Below, in pieces: positions 1-7,960 of a stretch of 46,758 bases of DNA. The notes below the pieces were generated by a model. That model ran no database searches. It was not told the origin of the DNA and worked only from the letters and a program-made list of their open reading frames with translations. The DNA comes from Acidobacteriota bacterium (GTDB lineage Bacteria; Acidobacteriota; Vicinamibacteria; Vicinamibacterales; CAVVIG01), in contig JAHFUI010000014.1 in NCBI GenBank assembly GCA_023265175.1, positions 1 to 46,758 of the forward strand. Reading direction: 5' to 3'. Positions within the stretch are counted from its first letter, which is position 1. Each line of letters opens with the position of its first letter. The position numbers and the translations under genes are program-made.

Positions 1-1
1 G

Positions 2-325
2 ACCGGGATCCTGTCGTTGCAGCAGGCTTGGCAGCTCTGTTCCCCGATCGGCCACATCGTGACGACAAGCGGCGGCCATCCGCCCAACAGCGTCGTGACG
101 ATTCCAGCGAACCAGTGGGCCAACGGGGCCAAGAGCCATCAACCAGGCAACCTCGCGGGCGCGAATCCGATGCGCGATGTTCCGCGGTTCGTGAGGTTGA
201 TTGAGGCGGGGCTCTTCAATGCCAACGCGCTCGCCACCGCCACGTTCCCGATCGAGCGGACGCGCGACGCGTTTCAGGCAGCCGCCGATCGGACCACGAT
301 AGCCGCGGTCATGGTTTATGCGTGA
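2..325 (+). CDS. Zinc-type alcohol dehydrogenase / quinone reductase (MDR), C-terminal part
   Basis: An open frame enters from the left edge and ends at a TGA at 323-325, so only the last ~107 residues are visible. The strand-turn-helix pattern with GGHPPNS, then GAKSH..GNLAGANP and a final RTRDAFQAAADRTTIAAVMVYA-like tail is typical of the C-terminal end of medium-chain dehydrogenases/quinone reductases, which bind NAD(P)H. The catalytic domain and the Rossmann glycine motif lie outside the window. The substrate cannot be told. It is read in the same direction as the secreted-protein genes that follow, with a 206-base gap. The family is fairly sure; the exact enzyme is not. Confidence 0.6.
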   Translation, partial: TGILSLQQAWQLCSPIGHIVTTSGGHPPNSVVTIPANQWANGAKSHQPGNLAGANPMRDVPRFVRLIEAGLFNANALATATFPIERTRDAFQAAADRTTIAAVMVYA

Positions 326-531
326 CGTGGATGAGCTGCGCTTTGACAAGCGGTGTCAACGGCCGAAGCCCAAGGCGCTGGAGCACGGAGATCCGATATG
401 CGATCGCTCGGAAGACCGTGATCTCCAGCTGCTCGTCCCCTCGTCACAATCGTTTATTGACACTACACGGCAATTCGGAATACCGTCCGTCAGCTAAGCT
501 TGGTACAAACGCCAACCCGACCGAGGCGCAA

Positions 532-1428
532 ATGCGGAAGACAACGCGTGTGCACGTGGTTTTGCTCACAACAGCACTCTGGGCTGCGGCCGCCGCCGGC
601 ATCGGCCTTGCGCAGAACGCGCCTCCGGGCGTGACGACCGACTTTTCAGGCGAATGGACCGTCGTCCGCTCCCTGGACAACACGGAGAACCCCTGGGTTG
701 GCGACTTCTTCGGCCTCCCGCTCAATGCGAACGGCCTGGCCCGCGCCGAGACGTGGGACGCGTCGTTGCTGTCGCTGCCTGAATATCAGTGCCGCCCGCA
801 CGGCTGGGCCTACATCTATCGCGGTCCGACGCAGTTGCGCATCAGCAAGGAAGTCGACCCGTTCTCTCGGGAGATTGTCGCCTACCAGCCGGAGTGGCAC
901 CAGTCGACCAACATGCCGGTCTATCTCGACGGCCGCGAGCATCCGCCGGCTGAGGCCGCGCACTCGTGGGGAGGCTTCTCGACCGCGTCGTGGGAAGGCG
1001 ACATGCTGCGCATCGAGACGTCCCATCTCAAAGAGGACTACATCCGGCGCGACGGTGCGATGGCGACCGACGAAGCAGACGTCACGACCTGGTGGATTCG
1101 CCGCGGCGACATCCTGACATGGGTGAACATCATCCATGACCCGACGTACCTGTCGGAGCCGCTCATTCGCAGCGCGGAGTATCGGCTGACGGTGAATTCG
1201 CTCGTGCCGCCGCATCCCTGCACGTCCGTGTACGAGGGGCTCGAGAAGGGCAAGGTGCCGCACTTTCTGCTCGGCGAGAACCCGTTCCTCAAAGAGATCC
1301 GCGCCCGTTACGGCGTGGCGGCCGGCAGTCCGACTGGCGGCCCCGACACCATGTATCCCGAGTTTGAGCAGACGCTGCACGACAGCGGCTGGTCGGCCGG
1401 CGATCGCGCCTCCAATGTCGGCCGCTGA
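532..1428 (+). CDS. Exported protein of the WEGD-motif family, unknown function
   Basis: The 298-residue product starts at the ATG at 532. The open frame reaches further upstream, but this ATG is followed directly by a signal peptide (MRKTTR, then a hydrophobic run ending near AQNAPPG). The mature part begins with TTDFSGEW, then GLPLNANGLA, LPEYQCRPH, RGPTQLRISKEVD and SWEGDMLRIETSHL. These blocks are typical of a large paralogous family of exported proteins in Acidobacteriota whose role is unknown. It leads a tight three-gene run: the MBL-fold gene starts 9 bases after its stop. Related proteins lie at 2519 and 5458, and a remnant at 7262. Being a gene is near certain; function is unknown. 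Confidence 0.8.
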   Translation: MRKTTRVHVVLLTTALWAAAAAGIGLAQNAPPGVTTDFSGEWTVVRSLDNTENPWVGDFFGLPLNANGLARAETWDASLLSLPEYQCRPHGWAYIYRGPTQLRISKEVDPFSREIVAYQPEWHQSTNMPVYLDGREHPPAEAAHSWGGFSTASWEGDMLRIETSHLKEDYIRRDGAMATDEADVTTWWIRRGDILTWVNIIHDPTYLSEPLIRSAEYRLTVNSLVPPHPCTSVYEGLEKGKVPHFLLGENPFLKEIRARYGVAAGSPTGGPDTMYPEFEQTLHDSGWSAGDRASNVGR

Positions 1429-1437
1429 GAGGTGGCA

Positions 1438-2505
1438 ATGACTCTGCGAACGACACTCCTTCGCGCTGGCGGCGTCGCCACCGCTGCGGCAGTACTGGCG
1501 ATGAGCGGCCCTGCGGACCTCGTCGCGCAGCAGCCGACCCAGACGAGCGATGTTCGGGTGCTGCCCATTCGCGGCAACGTCTGGATGATCACCGTCGGCG
1601 GCAGCAACGTCGTCGCGTCGATCGGCAAGGACGGCGTCATGCTCGTCGACACTGGTGCCGCGGCGATGAGCGAGAAGCTGCTCGCGACGGTTCAGGCGCT
1701 CGATCGTCAGGTGACCTCGATGCGGATGCCGCAGAAATCCTGTGTCGGCATCGTGCTGGGGTGTTCATGGTGGAACAGCTCGACGTTCCTGCCGACGACC
1801 GCCGCACCGCCCGCGCCCAAGCCCGTTGTCGGCATCATCAACACGAGCTTCGACGCGGATCATATGGGCGGGAATGCCGCACTCTCAGCCGCTGGACGCA
1901 GTCACGTCGGCCTTGCGCCGCAGGACGCATGGATCATCGCGCACGAGCGAGCCACGTCGCATCAGCCGAAGGCGTCGCCTATTCCGCCGGCGGCGCTCCC
2001 GAGCCAGAGCTACGAGGGCGAGAGCTTCAAGCTGAACTTCTTCAACGGCGAGGGCGTCGTGCTGTGGCACATGCCTGCGGCGCACACCGACGGCGACACG
2101 ATCGTCCAGTTCCGCGAATCGGAAGTCCTCGCGGCGGGGGAGGTCCTGAACATGACGAGCTATCCCGTCATCGACGTCGACAAGGGCGGCAGCATCCAAG
2201 GCGTCGTCAACGCGCTGAATTGGATTCTCGAGACTGCGGTCGTCGAGCACATGATGGAAGGCGGCACGATCATCGTTCCCGGACACGGACGCATGGCCGA
2301 CTCTGCCGACGTCGCCTACTACCGCGACATGGTGACGATCATGCGCGACCGGGTGCGCGCGGCGGTGAAGAAGGGCATGACGCTGCCGCAAATCAAAGCC
2401 GCGAAGATCACCAGGGACTACGACGGACGCTTCGGACGAAACGCGTCGTACACACCTGATATGTTCGTCGAGGCGATCCATCGCAGCCTCGACACGAAGT
2501 CGTAG
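1438..2505 (+). CDS. Exported metallo-beta-lactamase-fold protein with altered metal ligands
   Basis: The ATG at 1438 follows a GAGAGG ribosome site at 1427-1432. A signal peptide precedes an MBL-fold domain of 355 residues in all. The metal motif that is usually T-H-x-H-x-D-H reads T136-S-F-D-A-D-H142, so the first two histidines are Ser137 and Asp139. The third histidine (H216 in AAHTDGD) and the last one (H283 in PGHGR) are kept. The usual bridging Asp is Glu235. About 40 extra residues, with the CSWW stretch, lie before the motif. The fold is clear. Whether it is a hydrolase, a one-metal enzyme or a non-catalytic binder is open. It sits between two WEGD-type genes and is probably co-transcribed with them. 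Confidence 0.85.
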   Translation: MTLRTTLLRAGGVATAAAVLAMSGPADLVAQQPTQTSDVRVLPIRGNVWMITVGGSNVVASIGKDGVMLVDTGAAAMSEKLLATVQALDRQVTSMRMPQKSCVGIVLGCSWWNSSTFLPTTAAPPAPKPVVGIINTSFDADHMGGNAALSAAGRSHVGLAPQDAWIIAHERATSHQPKASPIPPAALPSQSYEGESFKLNFFNGEGVVLWHMPAAHTDGDTIVQFRESEVLAAGEVLNMTSYPVIDVDKGGSIQGVVNALNWILETAVVEHMMEGGTIIVPGHGRMADSADVAYYRDMVTIMRDRVRAAVKKGMTLPQIKAAKITRDYDGRFGRNASYTPDMFVEAIHRSLDTKS

Positions 2506-2518
2506 AAAGGCCGCCGCC

Positions 2519-3313
2519 GTGCGCAGACTGATCATCGCCGTCACCCTCGCCGCCGCTCCGCTGTGCCTGCATCTTCACGCGCAGGGACGGGGCCAAGCCG
2601 GGCCGCCTGCGGCGCCGCCGACGGGGCGCGCCGCCTCGCCGTACGACATCACGGGGTATTGGGTGGCGCTCGTCACCGACGACTGGCGCTACCGCATGCT
2701 GACGCCGCCGAAGGGCAACGTGGACTATCTCCCCGTCACCGCAGAGGGGCGTCGCGTCGCGAACACGTGGGACCCTGCAAAGGACACCGCCGCCGGCGAG
2801 CAGTGCAAGGCGTACGGCGCCGGGGGGATCATGCGACTGCCGGCCAGGCTGCACGTGACGTGGGAAGACGACAACACGCTCCGCATGGACGTCGATGCCG
2901 GCACGCAGACCCGCCGGTTCTTCTTCGAGAACACTCCGCAGCTCGCGACCGTGCGTCCGCCTGCCGCTGAAGCGACATGGCAGGGGTATTCGCTGGCGCG
3001 GTGGGAGTTTCCCGGCGCCGGCGGACGCGGCGCGGCGCGCGGCGCGGTCCCGGCGCGTTTCGGCCAGTTGCGAGTCGTCACCAACCACCTGCGTCCCGGT
3101 TACGTCCGCAAGAACGGCGTGCCCTACGGCCCGAACACCACCGTCACCGAATACTTCGTTCGCCTCGTCGACGGCGGCGGTCAGGAGTATCTCGTCGTGA
3201 CGACGATGGTGGATGACCCGACGCATTTTCAGCCGGCGTACATCAAGACCTACGAGTTCAAGAAACAAACTGACGCGACAGGCTGGAACCCGCGGCCGTG
3301 TTCTGCCAAGTGA
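2519..3313 (+). CDS. Exported protein, WEGD-like family, unknown function
   Basis: A GTG start at 2519 follows AGAAAGG at 2504-2510; the signal peptide ends near LHAQG. The 264-residue product has YDITGYW, then VDYLPVTAEGRRVANTWD, EQCKAYGAGG, RLHVTWEDDNTLRMDVDAG, WQGYSLARWEF, and VTEYFVR near the end. This order (G-x-W opening, Cys-containing block, W-E/D-D block, final beta-rich part) parallels the 532 protein, and I place it in the same broad exported family. It starts 13 bases after the MBL-fold gene, so the three genes look like one operon. Nothing in the sequence shows a catalytic site. Confidence 0.75.
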   Translation: MRRLIIAVTLAAAPLCLHLHAQGRGQAGPPAAPPTGRAASPYDITGYWVALVTDDWRYRMLTPPKGNVDYLPVTAEGRRVANTWDPAKDTAAGEQCKAYGAGGIMRLPARLHVTWEDDNTLRMDVDAGTQTRRFFFENTPQLATVRPPAAEATWQGYSLARWEFPGAGGRGAARGAVPARFGQLRVVTNHLRPGYVRKNGVPYGPNTTVTEYFVRLVDGGGQEYLVVTTMVDDPTHFQPAYIKTYEFKKQTDATGWNPRPCSAK

Positions 3314-3703
3314 AGACAAGTGCACTGCGAGCGTTTGCTCACCGGTCCGATAGGCCGGAGGTCACGCGATCACTGAGCTGCTTGGTCCGATGTCGCTGGA
3401 CTCCGGGCTTGATAGGCCCGTAGTCGCGATCACCGGTCCTCAAAGCCAAAGGTCGCGCGAGCCTGTGGGAGCGCGACGAGCGACTGCCGGCAGGCGAGCT
3501 TCTGAATTAGCACGTTTGCGGAAGCTGCTTGCCCATGAGCGCGTGCGAAGCGCGAGGCGGCCCAGCGGCTCGACGCCTACGCCTGGGCGGATGGTTGGCG
3601 AGGAGGTCGGCGCAGTCCAGTGCACCCGCAGGACAGCGAATCGGTATAGAGTGTCAGGGTACGCGTGAATCTGCTACGCGATCAAGCGCGACAAGGAGCG
3701 AAT
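3314..3703. other. 390-base stretch with no supported gene
   Basis: No open frame here shows a plausible start or family motif. A weak direct repeat is visible: GATAGGCC...GTCACGCGATCAC near 3349-3373 and GATAGGCCCG..GTCGCGATCAC near 3411-3433. The last bases carry the AAGGAG ribosome site (3693-3698) of the dienelactone hydrolase gene. I see no clear promoter or terminator. Confidence 0.5.
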
Positions 3704-4567
3704 ATGTGCGATCAGGATCATTTTGAGCAGGATCGACGGGAGTACGAGGCGCGCGGATTGGTGACGCGGCGGCAATTCGGCGTCCTCTTGGGAGCCGGCA
3801 TCGCCATGATGCTGCCGCAGGTTGCGAACGCGGTCGCGGTGACCGAATCGGACGTTAACGTAATGACGCCGGACGGCACCGCCGACTGCTACTTCGTGCA
3901 CCCGGCGAGCGGCACGGCTCCAGGCGTTCTCGTGTGGCCGGACATCTTCGGGCTGCGGCCGGCGTTCCGGCAGATGGGCAAACGGCTCGCCGAATCGGGC
4001 TATTCGGTGCTCGTGGTGAATCCGTTCTATCGTGTCAAGAAAGCCCCGACCGCGGACGCCGGCGCCGCAACCCCAATCCCGCAGCTGCTGCCGCTCGCGC
4101 AGGCTCTGAACGAGACGACGCATATGACCGATGCGAAGGCGTTCATGGGGTGGCTGGACCGGCAATCTTCGGTTGCCAAGAACCGGAAGACGGGCACGCA
4201 GGGTTATTGCATGGGCGGCCCGATGGCGTTTCGCACCGCGGCTGCAGTGCCCGATCGCGTCGGCGCGGTCGCCTCATTCCATGGCGGCGGACTCGTGACC
4301 ACTATGCCCAACAGTCCGCATCTTCAAGCCGCGAAGACCAAGGCGCAGTTCCTCATCGAGATCGCCGAGAACGACGATATGCGGGCGCCCGATGAGAAGA
4401 ACGTTCTGAAGGAGACGTTCGCCAAGGCGAACCTGCCCGCGGAAATCGAAGTCTACGCGGGCGCCGCGCACGGCTGGTGCCCTCCCGATTCGCAGGTCTA
4501 CAACGAGCCACAGGCCGAGAAGGCATGGAGCCGTTTGATCGCGCTGTACGGAAAAGCCCTGGCCTGA
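3704..4567 (+). CDS. Tat-exported dienelactone hydrolase family protein
   Basis: The ATG at 3704 lies 5 bases after AAGGAG, and the 287-residue product is an alpha/beta hydrolase. Residues ~22-45 hold TRRQFGVLLGAGIAMM, a twin-arginine signal, so the folded enzyme is probably exported. The DLH layout is clear: VLVWPDIFGLRPAF, then the nucleophile elbow GYCMGG with Cys169, an Asp at 224 or 225 (ENDDM), and His256 in AAHGW. Members of the family cleave dienelactone or other esters and lactones. The natural substrate here is unknown. It stands alone, 390 bases from the upstream genes, and is followed by an inverted repeat. Confidence 0.88.
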   Translation: MCDQDHFEQDRREYEARGLVTRRQFGVLLGAGIAMMLPQVANAVAVTESDVNVMTPDGTADCYFVHPASGTAPGVLVWPDIFGLRPAFRQMGKRLAESGYSVLVVNPFYRVKKAPTADAGAATPIPQLLPLAQALNETTHMTDAKAFMGWLDRQSSVAKNRKTGTQGYCMGGPMAFRTAAAVPDRVGAVASFHGGGLVTTMPNSPHLQAAKTKAQFLIEIAENDDMRAPDEKNVLKETFAKANLPAEIEVYAGAAHGWCPPDSQVYNEPQAEKAWSRLIALYGKALA

Positions 4568-4587
4568 ACATCGAGTCTGACTGCGGA

Positions 4588-4625
4588 TTTCAGGTTGGCG
4601 TCGCGCGAAGCTACCCAACCTGAAA
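4588..4625. terminator. Inverted repeat after the dienelactone hydrolase gene
   Basis: TTTCAGGTTGG at 4588-4598 and its exact reverse complement at 4615-4625 form an 11-bp stem with a 16-base loop, starting 21 bases after the stop codon. No T-run follows on either strand. It could be a Rho-independent-like terminator, an mRNA-stabilising hairpin or an operator. Confidence 0.4.
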
Positions 4626-4964
4626 CTCGTGGCTGGCCTCAGCGGCGCGTCATCGCAACGGCGCCCGGCTTCTGTACGCCCACCGAATCTCGCAATACCT
4701 GAAACACGAGGCGACGCAGCTCGGCCGGCAGTACCCACCAGACCCGCCACCATGCACGTCCGCAGTCCGTCCGGTGCCCGTTGGGACCGGCCCGAGCGTG
4801 AGAAGACGTCGAGGTACCACGAGTTCGGGAGCCGCGGAAGCGGCGCGAACGCCGCGGGCCGCGTGCTGTGGGCGAAGCCGCTCCAGCCGCGAGACGCCCG
4901 CGCGATTTCAGTGAAGACGGTGCTCGGCGGCTCCGACAGGTGGGACCCGCGCGCAACCCCGTAG
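4626..4964. other. Spacer between convergent genes, no supported gene
   Basis: Long open frames exist on both strands, as expected at this GC content. None has a ribosome site, a recognisable motif or plausible composition. I see nothing firm here. Confidence 0.5.
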
Positions 4965-5393
4965 CTACGGCGAGACGGCCGTGCCGGCGGCAGGCTGTTG
5001 GGTGTCGAACGACGATCCCGCGAAGAGTTGCCGCCCGTCGGCGAGCGTGACGGTCTGGGCATTGGCGACGCCGGGCTCGTTCTTCGACAAAAAGCCAGTG
5101 ACCGTGACCACGGCTCCCGGCTTCAGCGAGTTTCTCGACCAGCCTCGTCTCATCAGCGGCGTCGGCGGACCGAGTTCGAAATCCCAGTGGGCGATCTTCC
5201 CGCCCGCGTCTTTCGCGTCGACAGCGACGCGCACGTGGGGATTGGTCCACTCGAGCCTGATCACCTCGCCGGTGACGGTGATCCGCTTGCTCGAGTCGTA
5301 CTCCGCGGCAAATGAATGGTGCGCGGCGACAGGAACAGCGGCGGCGACGACTGCGAAGCCGGCCGCGAGAAGGAACGTCGATCTCGTGTTCAT
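4965..5393 (-). CDS. Exported DUF6152-type protein
   Basis: The ATG (complement of 5391-5393) follows a GGGGAG ribosome site. The 142-residue product has a signal peptide ending in VAAHHSFAAEYD, then ITVTGEVIRLEWTNPHV, HWDFELG, RRGWSRNSLKPG, and VTVTGFLSK. This is the pattern I know as DUF6152, a small beta-rich exported protein common in Acidobacteriota and some Proteobacteria. Its function is not known. The paired histidines at the mature N-terminus suggest metal binding, which is only inference. It is divergent from the WEGD-family gene at 5458, with 64 bases between the starts. Confidence 0.82.
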   Translation of the reverse strand: MNTRSTFLLAAGFAVVAAAVPVAAHHSFAAEYDSSKRITVTGEVIRLEWTNPHVRVAVDAKDAGGKIAHWDFELGPPTPLMRRGWSRNSLKPGAVVTVTGFLSKNEPGVANAQTVTLADGRQLFAGSSFDTQQPAAGTAVSP

Positions 5394-5423
5394 GGTGCTC
5401 TCCCCGAGAAATACTACCACTTC

Positions 5424-5451
5424 TTGACAACCCCTTCACCGCAGCCATAAT
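5424..5451 (+). promoter_or_regulatory. Promoter of the 5458 gene, probably giving a leaderless mRNA
   Basis: TTGACA at 5424-5429 and CATAAT at 5446-5451 are 16 bases apart. Transcription would start about 7 bases on, at the ATG at 5458. No Shine-Dalgarno sequence precedes that ATG. Confidence 0.6.
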
Positions 5452-5457
5452 CAGCGC

Positions 5458-6285
5458 ATGAAAGCTGTCAAATACGCAGTAGTCGTAACGGCGCTCTGTG
5501 CCGCGTTGTCGCCATCGCTTCGCGCGCAGTGGCCCGCGTACCCGGCGTACCCGACGCCCAGGACCGCCGACGGCAAGCCCGACCTGACGGCGCCCACGCC
5601 GAGAACCGCCGATGGCAGGCCGGATCTTACGGGCGTGTGGCGCGGCGCCCCTGCCGCGTTTGGTGGACGCCGCGGCGCGCCGCCGCCCGAGCCGCCCCCG
5701 GGCACACCGCCGCTCGCCACGTTCCGTGACATCGCATCGACGTTCAAGGACGGCTTGCCTCTCACGCCGTACGCAAAGGATCTGCTGGCGAAACGCATGG
5801 CGCGCAGCAGCAAGGACAACCCCGAGGCCAACTGTCTGCCCATGGGCATCATGCAGTTCTGGACGCAGGGCTTCCCGCGCAAGTTTGTCCAGACGCCGAA
5901 GCTGCTCGTGATCCTCTACGAAGCGAGCGCCGGTATCCGGCAGATCTACACCGACGGCCGGCCGCTGCCGAAAAACGACGACCCGCAGCCGTACTACTAC
6001 GGCTACTCCACCGGCAGGTGGGAAGGCGACACGCTGGTGGTGGAGACAAACAACCTGCGGGACGACGGGTGGCTCGACATCATCGGCACGCCGCTGACGG
6101 ACCAGGCGAAGCTCACCGAGCGCTTCCGGCGCGTGAACTTCGGGCGGATGGAAATCGACATCACGGTGGACGACCCGAAGGCCTACACGAAGCCGTGGAC
6201 CGTCAGGCACGTCCAGGACATCATGCCCGACGGCGACATCATCGAGTTCATCTGCCAGGAAAACAACCGGTTTACGCCGCGCTGA
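5458..6285 (+). CDS. Exported protein with WEGDTLVVET motif, unknown function
   Basis: The ATG at 5458 opens a signal peptide ending near SLRAQ. The 275-residue product has a near-perfect tandem duplication after it: TPRTADGKPDLT then TPRTADGRPDLT, followed by GVW and a Pro/Gly-rich stretch. Later blocks are EANCLPMG, QTPKLLVILYEA, RQIYTDGRPLP, GRWEGDTLVVETNNL and a final HVQDIMPDGDIIEFICQEN. This is the classic member of the WEGD family that is greatly expanded in Acidobacteriota; no activity is established for it. It shares its upstream region with the divergent DUF6152-type gene. The promoter predicts a leaderless transcript. Confidence 0.82.
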   Translation: MKAVKYAVVVTALCAALSPSLRAQWPAYPAYPTPRTADGKPDLTAPTPRTADGRPDLTGVWRGAPAAFGGRRGAPPPEPPPGTPPLATFRDIASTFKDGLPLTPYAKDLLAKRMARSSKDNPEANCLPMGIMQFWTQGFPRKFVQTPKLLVILYEASAGIRQIYTDGRPLPKNDDPQPYYYGYSTGRWEGDTLVVETNNLRDDGWLDIIGTPLTDQAKLTERFRRVNFGRMEIDITVDDPKAYTKPWTVRHVQDIMPDGDIIEFICQENNRFTPR

Positions 6286-6416
6286 AGCCGGGGCCCGTTC
6301 GATCCGATACTCAATGCTGGATACGCGTTGCGCGACTGACCTGGTGGTGCGAGCAAGGCAGCCGGCGTCATAGCGCGTAGAAGCCTTCACCGCCGTAAGC
6401 AGTCCGAGGAGATGAC

Positions 6417-7163
6417 ATGATCATCAGGCGAGCCGCTGTCGCCTGCGCCCTACCGTGCGTCATGGCCTTTGCGCTGGCAGAGACCGACGCACAATCCCTT
6501 CAAGCAAATATCCAGGCCCAGTTCGCGCAGAAGACCGGCTTGAAGCCATTCCAGATCCCGGAAACGGGCGGCGCCTATCTTGGCAAGACGCATCGCGGGT
6601 ACGACGTGATTTTCACCGCCAAGGCGGGAAACGTGTGGGGGCGCTATGCGGCGCGCCTGACCATGGGCGAGATCGGGCGCGAAGCGGGAGGGGTCGCAGC
6701 CTACCTGACAGGCCAACGCAACCAGATCGGCCGCACCGTGGTCGGTAGCCCCCTCGACCGTCTGCTGTCGGAATACCTCGGACAGCCTCTATCGGTCGCC
6801 ATCATTCTCACGCATAACAAACCGGATGCCCCGCGTCTTGACGTGTTGAGCGAGCATTCCAAGGTCGGACCCGAGGACACGCTCCCGCGGCGCGAGAAGG
6901 TCGGATCCAACGCTGGATATATCTACGCCGAGGACGGCGATTTCGCGAGGCGCATCGAAAGCAACGCCGCGCTCATGAAGCGCATGAAGAACATGCGCTG
7001 CCAGTACGTTCGGTTGGACCAGGGTGCGGTCAGCTTCTTCTTCGCCGGAACCGAAGTCGAGTACAGCGGGATGATCAGGGATCACGGCGAGTACTACAAA
7101 ATGCTCAACGACCTGATGGACGATCTGGCGGACATTGCGGACGCCATTCCCTCGAAGGGGTAG
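6417..7163 (+). CDS. Exported protein of unknown function
   Basis: The ATG at 6417 follows GAGGAG at 6406-6411. A signal peptide (MIIRRAAVACALPCVMAFALA) is cut near ETDAQS. The rest of the 248-residue product has an N-terminal part with ETGGAYLGKTHRGYDVIF and a positively charged C-terminal part with RRIESNAALMKRMKNMRCQYVRLD and SFFFAGTEVEYSGMIRDHGEYYKM. I do not recognise a domain. The signal peptide, ribosome site and codon use make it a convincing gene. It stands alone and faces a remnant on the other strand. Confidence 0.7.
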   Translation: MIIRRAAVACALPCVMAFALAETDAQSLQANIQAQFAQKTGLKPFQIPETGGAYLGKTHRGYDVIFTAKAGNVWGRYAARLTMGEIGREAGGVAAYLTGQRNQIGRTVVGSPLDRLLSEYLGQPLSVAIILTHNKPDAPRLDVLSEHSKVGPEDTLPRREKVGSNAGYIYAEDGDFARRIESNAALMKRMKNMRCQYVRLDQGAVSFFFAGTEVEYSGMIRDHGEYYKMLNDLMDDLADIADAIPSKG

Positions 7164-7261
7164 TGAGGCTCCCTCCTCGCGCCGGCCCGCGCCCGGACCG
7201 GACCGCGCCGGGTGACGCCCACCGCGAACAGTGGGCGTACTGGTCGGTCCTGGCGAAAACA

Positions 7262-7513
7262 TCAGCGGGTTGAGAAACTCCGCGCCCGTCTCGCGCCAGA
7301 GGCCGCCCGCGACGAAAAGCTCAATGCTTTGGCCAGGCCCGATTCGTTGAAGGGGAGCCCCACCCAATCGGCGGGGTTCGGACCGGCGCCGCGCTCGAGC
7401 GCATCCTCGTGGTTGATGGCGGCCCAGGATCCTGACAAGTCGACCTCGGCCAGCACTGGCGCGCTTGAGCACAACAACAACGCCAACGCGAGGATCGTTC
7501 CATTGCGAGTCAT
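7262..7513 (-). pseudogene. Remnant of a WEGD-family exported protein (N-terminal part only)
   Basis: Reading from an ATG (complement of 7511-7513) gives MTRNGTILALALLLCSSAPV, a signal peptide, then VDLSGSWAAINHED and PADWVGLPFNESGLAKAL. This matches the start of the 532 protein block by block (DFSGEW, GDFFGLPLNANGLARA). After that the frame turns into Arg/Ser-rich nonsense and stops. The Cys block and the WEGD block are missing. It is most likely a truncated, frameshifted paralogue, convergent with the 6417 gene. Confidence 0.5.
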
Positions 7514-7678
7514 GTGTGAACTCCATTGATCGAGCCCGCCGTCTTCCGGTTCGGCGGCCCGGACGCACAACACCCCGCACAGCGTCAATCCCAGAGCGAC
7601 AGCGACGGTTCAGCAGGTCATTCCGTTTGTGGGAGCTCTCTTCACTGTCTTGCTCCATCCTGAAGGAGAAATCGTCGG

Positions 7679-7861
7679 TCACTTATCTCCGTCCTTGCGA
7701 AGACTTCGGAACACCGCCATAGCCACGGTAACCACAAGCGCCCACATACCGGCAATGAAAATAGGCGGGCTGGGAGTCGAGTAGCCATAGACCGTCATCA
7801 TCGCCGCCAGGCCGAGCGGTACAAGCAAGTCCTTCAGCTCCTTCCAGAGCGGTCCAAACAC
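7679..7861 (-). CDS. Small two-helix membrane protein, unknown function
   Basis: A GTG start (complement of 7859-7861) follows GGAGG with about 7 bases of spacing. The 60-residue product has two hydrophobic segments, about residues 13-28 (LVPLGLAAMMTVYGYS) and 33-52 (PIFIAGMWALVVTVAMAVF), with a charged tail RSLRKDGDK. The topology would put both ends in the cytoplasm. I do not recognise the family. It lies 99 bases after the 7961-8608 gene on the same strand and may be transcribed with it. Confidence 0.5.
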   Translation of the reverse strand: MFGPLWKELKDLLVPLGLAAMMTVYGYSTPSPPIFIAGMWALVVTVAMAVFRSLRKDGDK

Positions 7862-7960
7862 GCCGTTCCCTCCAACTCCATGGCGGCCTCCCTCACAGTG
7901 CCGTGGTCAAGCTTGCAAACAGCAGCGTCCGAACTGAGATCCCTGCTCGATTGTGAAGCT

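Noticed and set aside
3390-3668. Small open frames between 3314 and 3703
   Set aside because: No ribosome site or motif; composition fits noncoding DNA.
4588-4625. Strong Rho-independent terminator
   Set aside because: The stem is good, but no T-run follows, so it is listed only as a possible terminator with low confidence.
4639-6390. 583-codon minus-strand open frame
   Set aside because: It overlaps the DUF6152-type and WEGD genes, both of which have signal peptides and family motifs. Its own translation is low-complexity Arg-rich.
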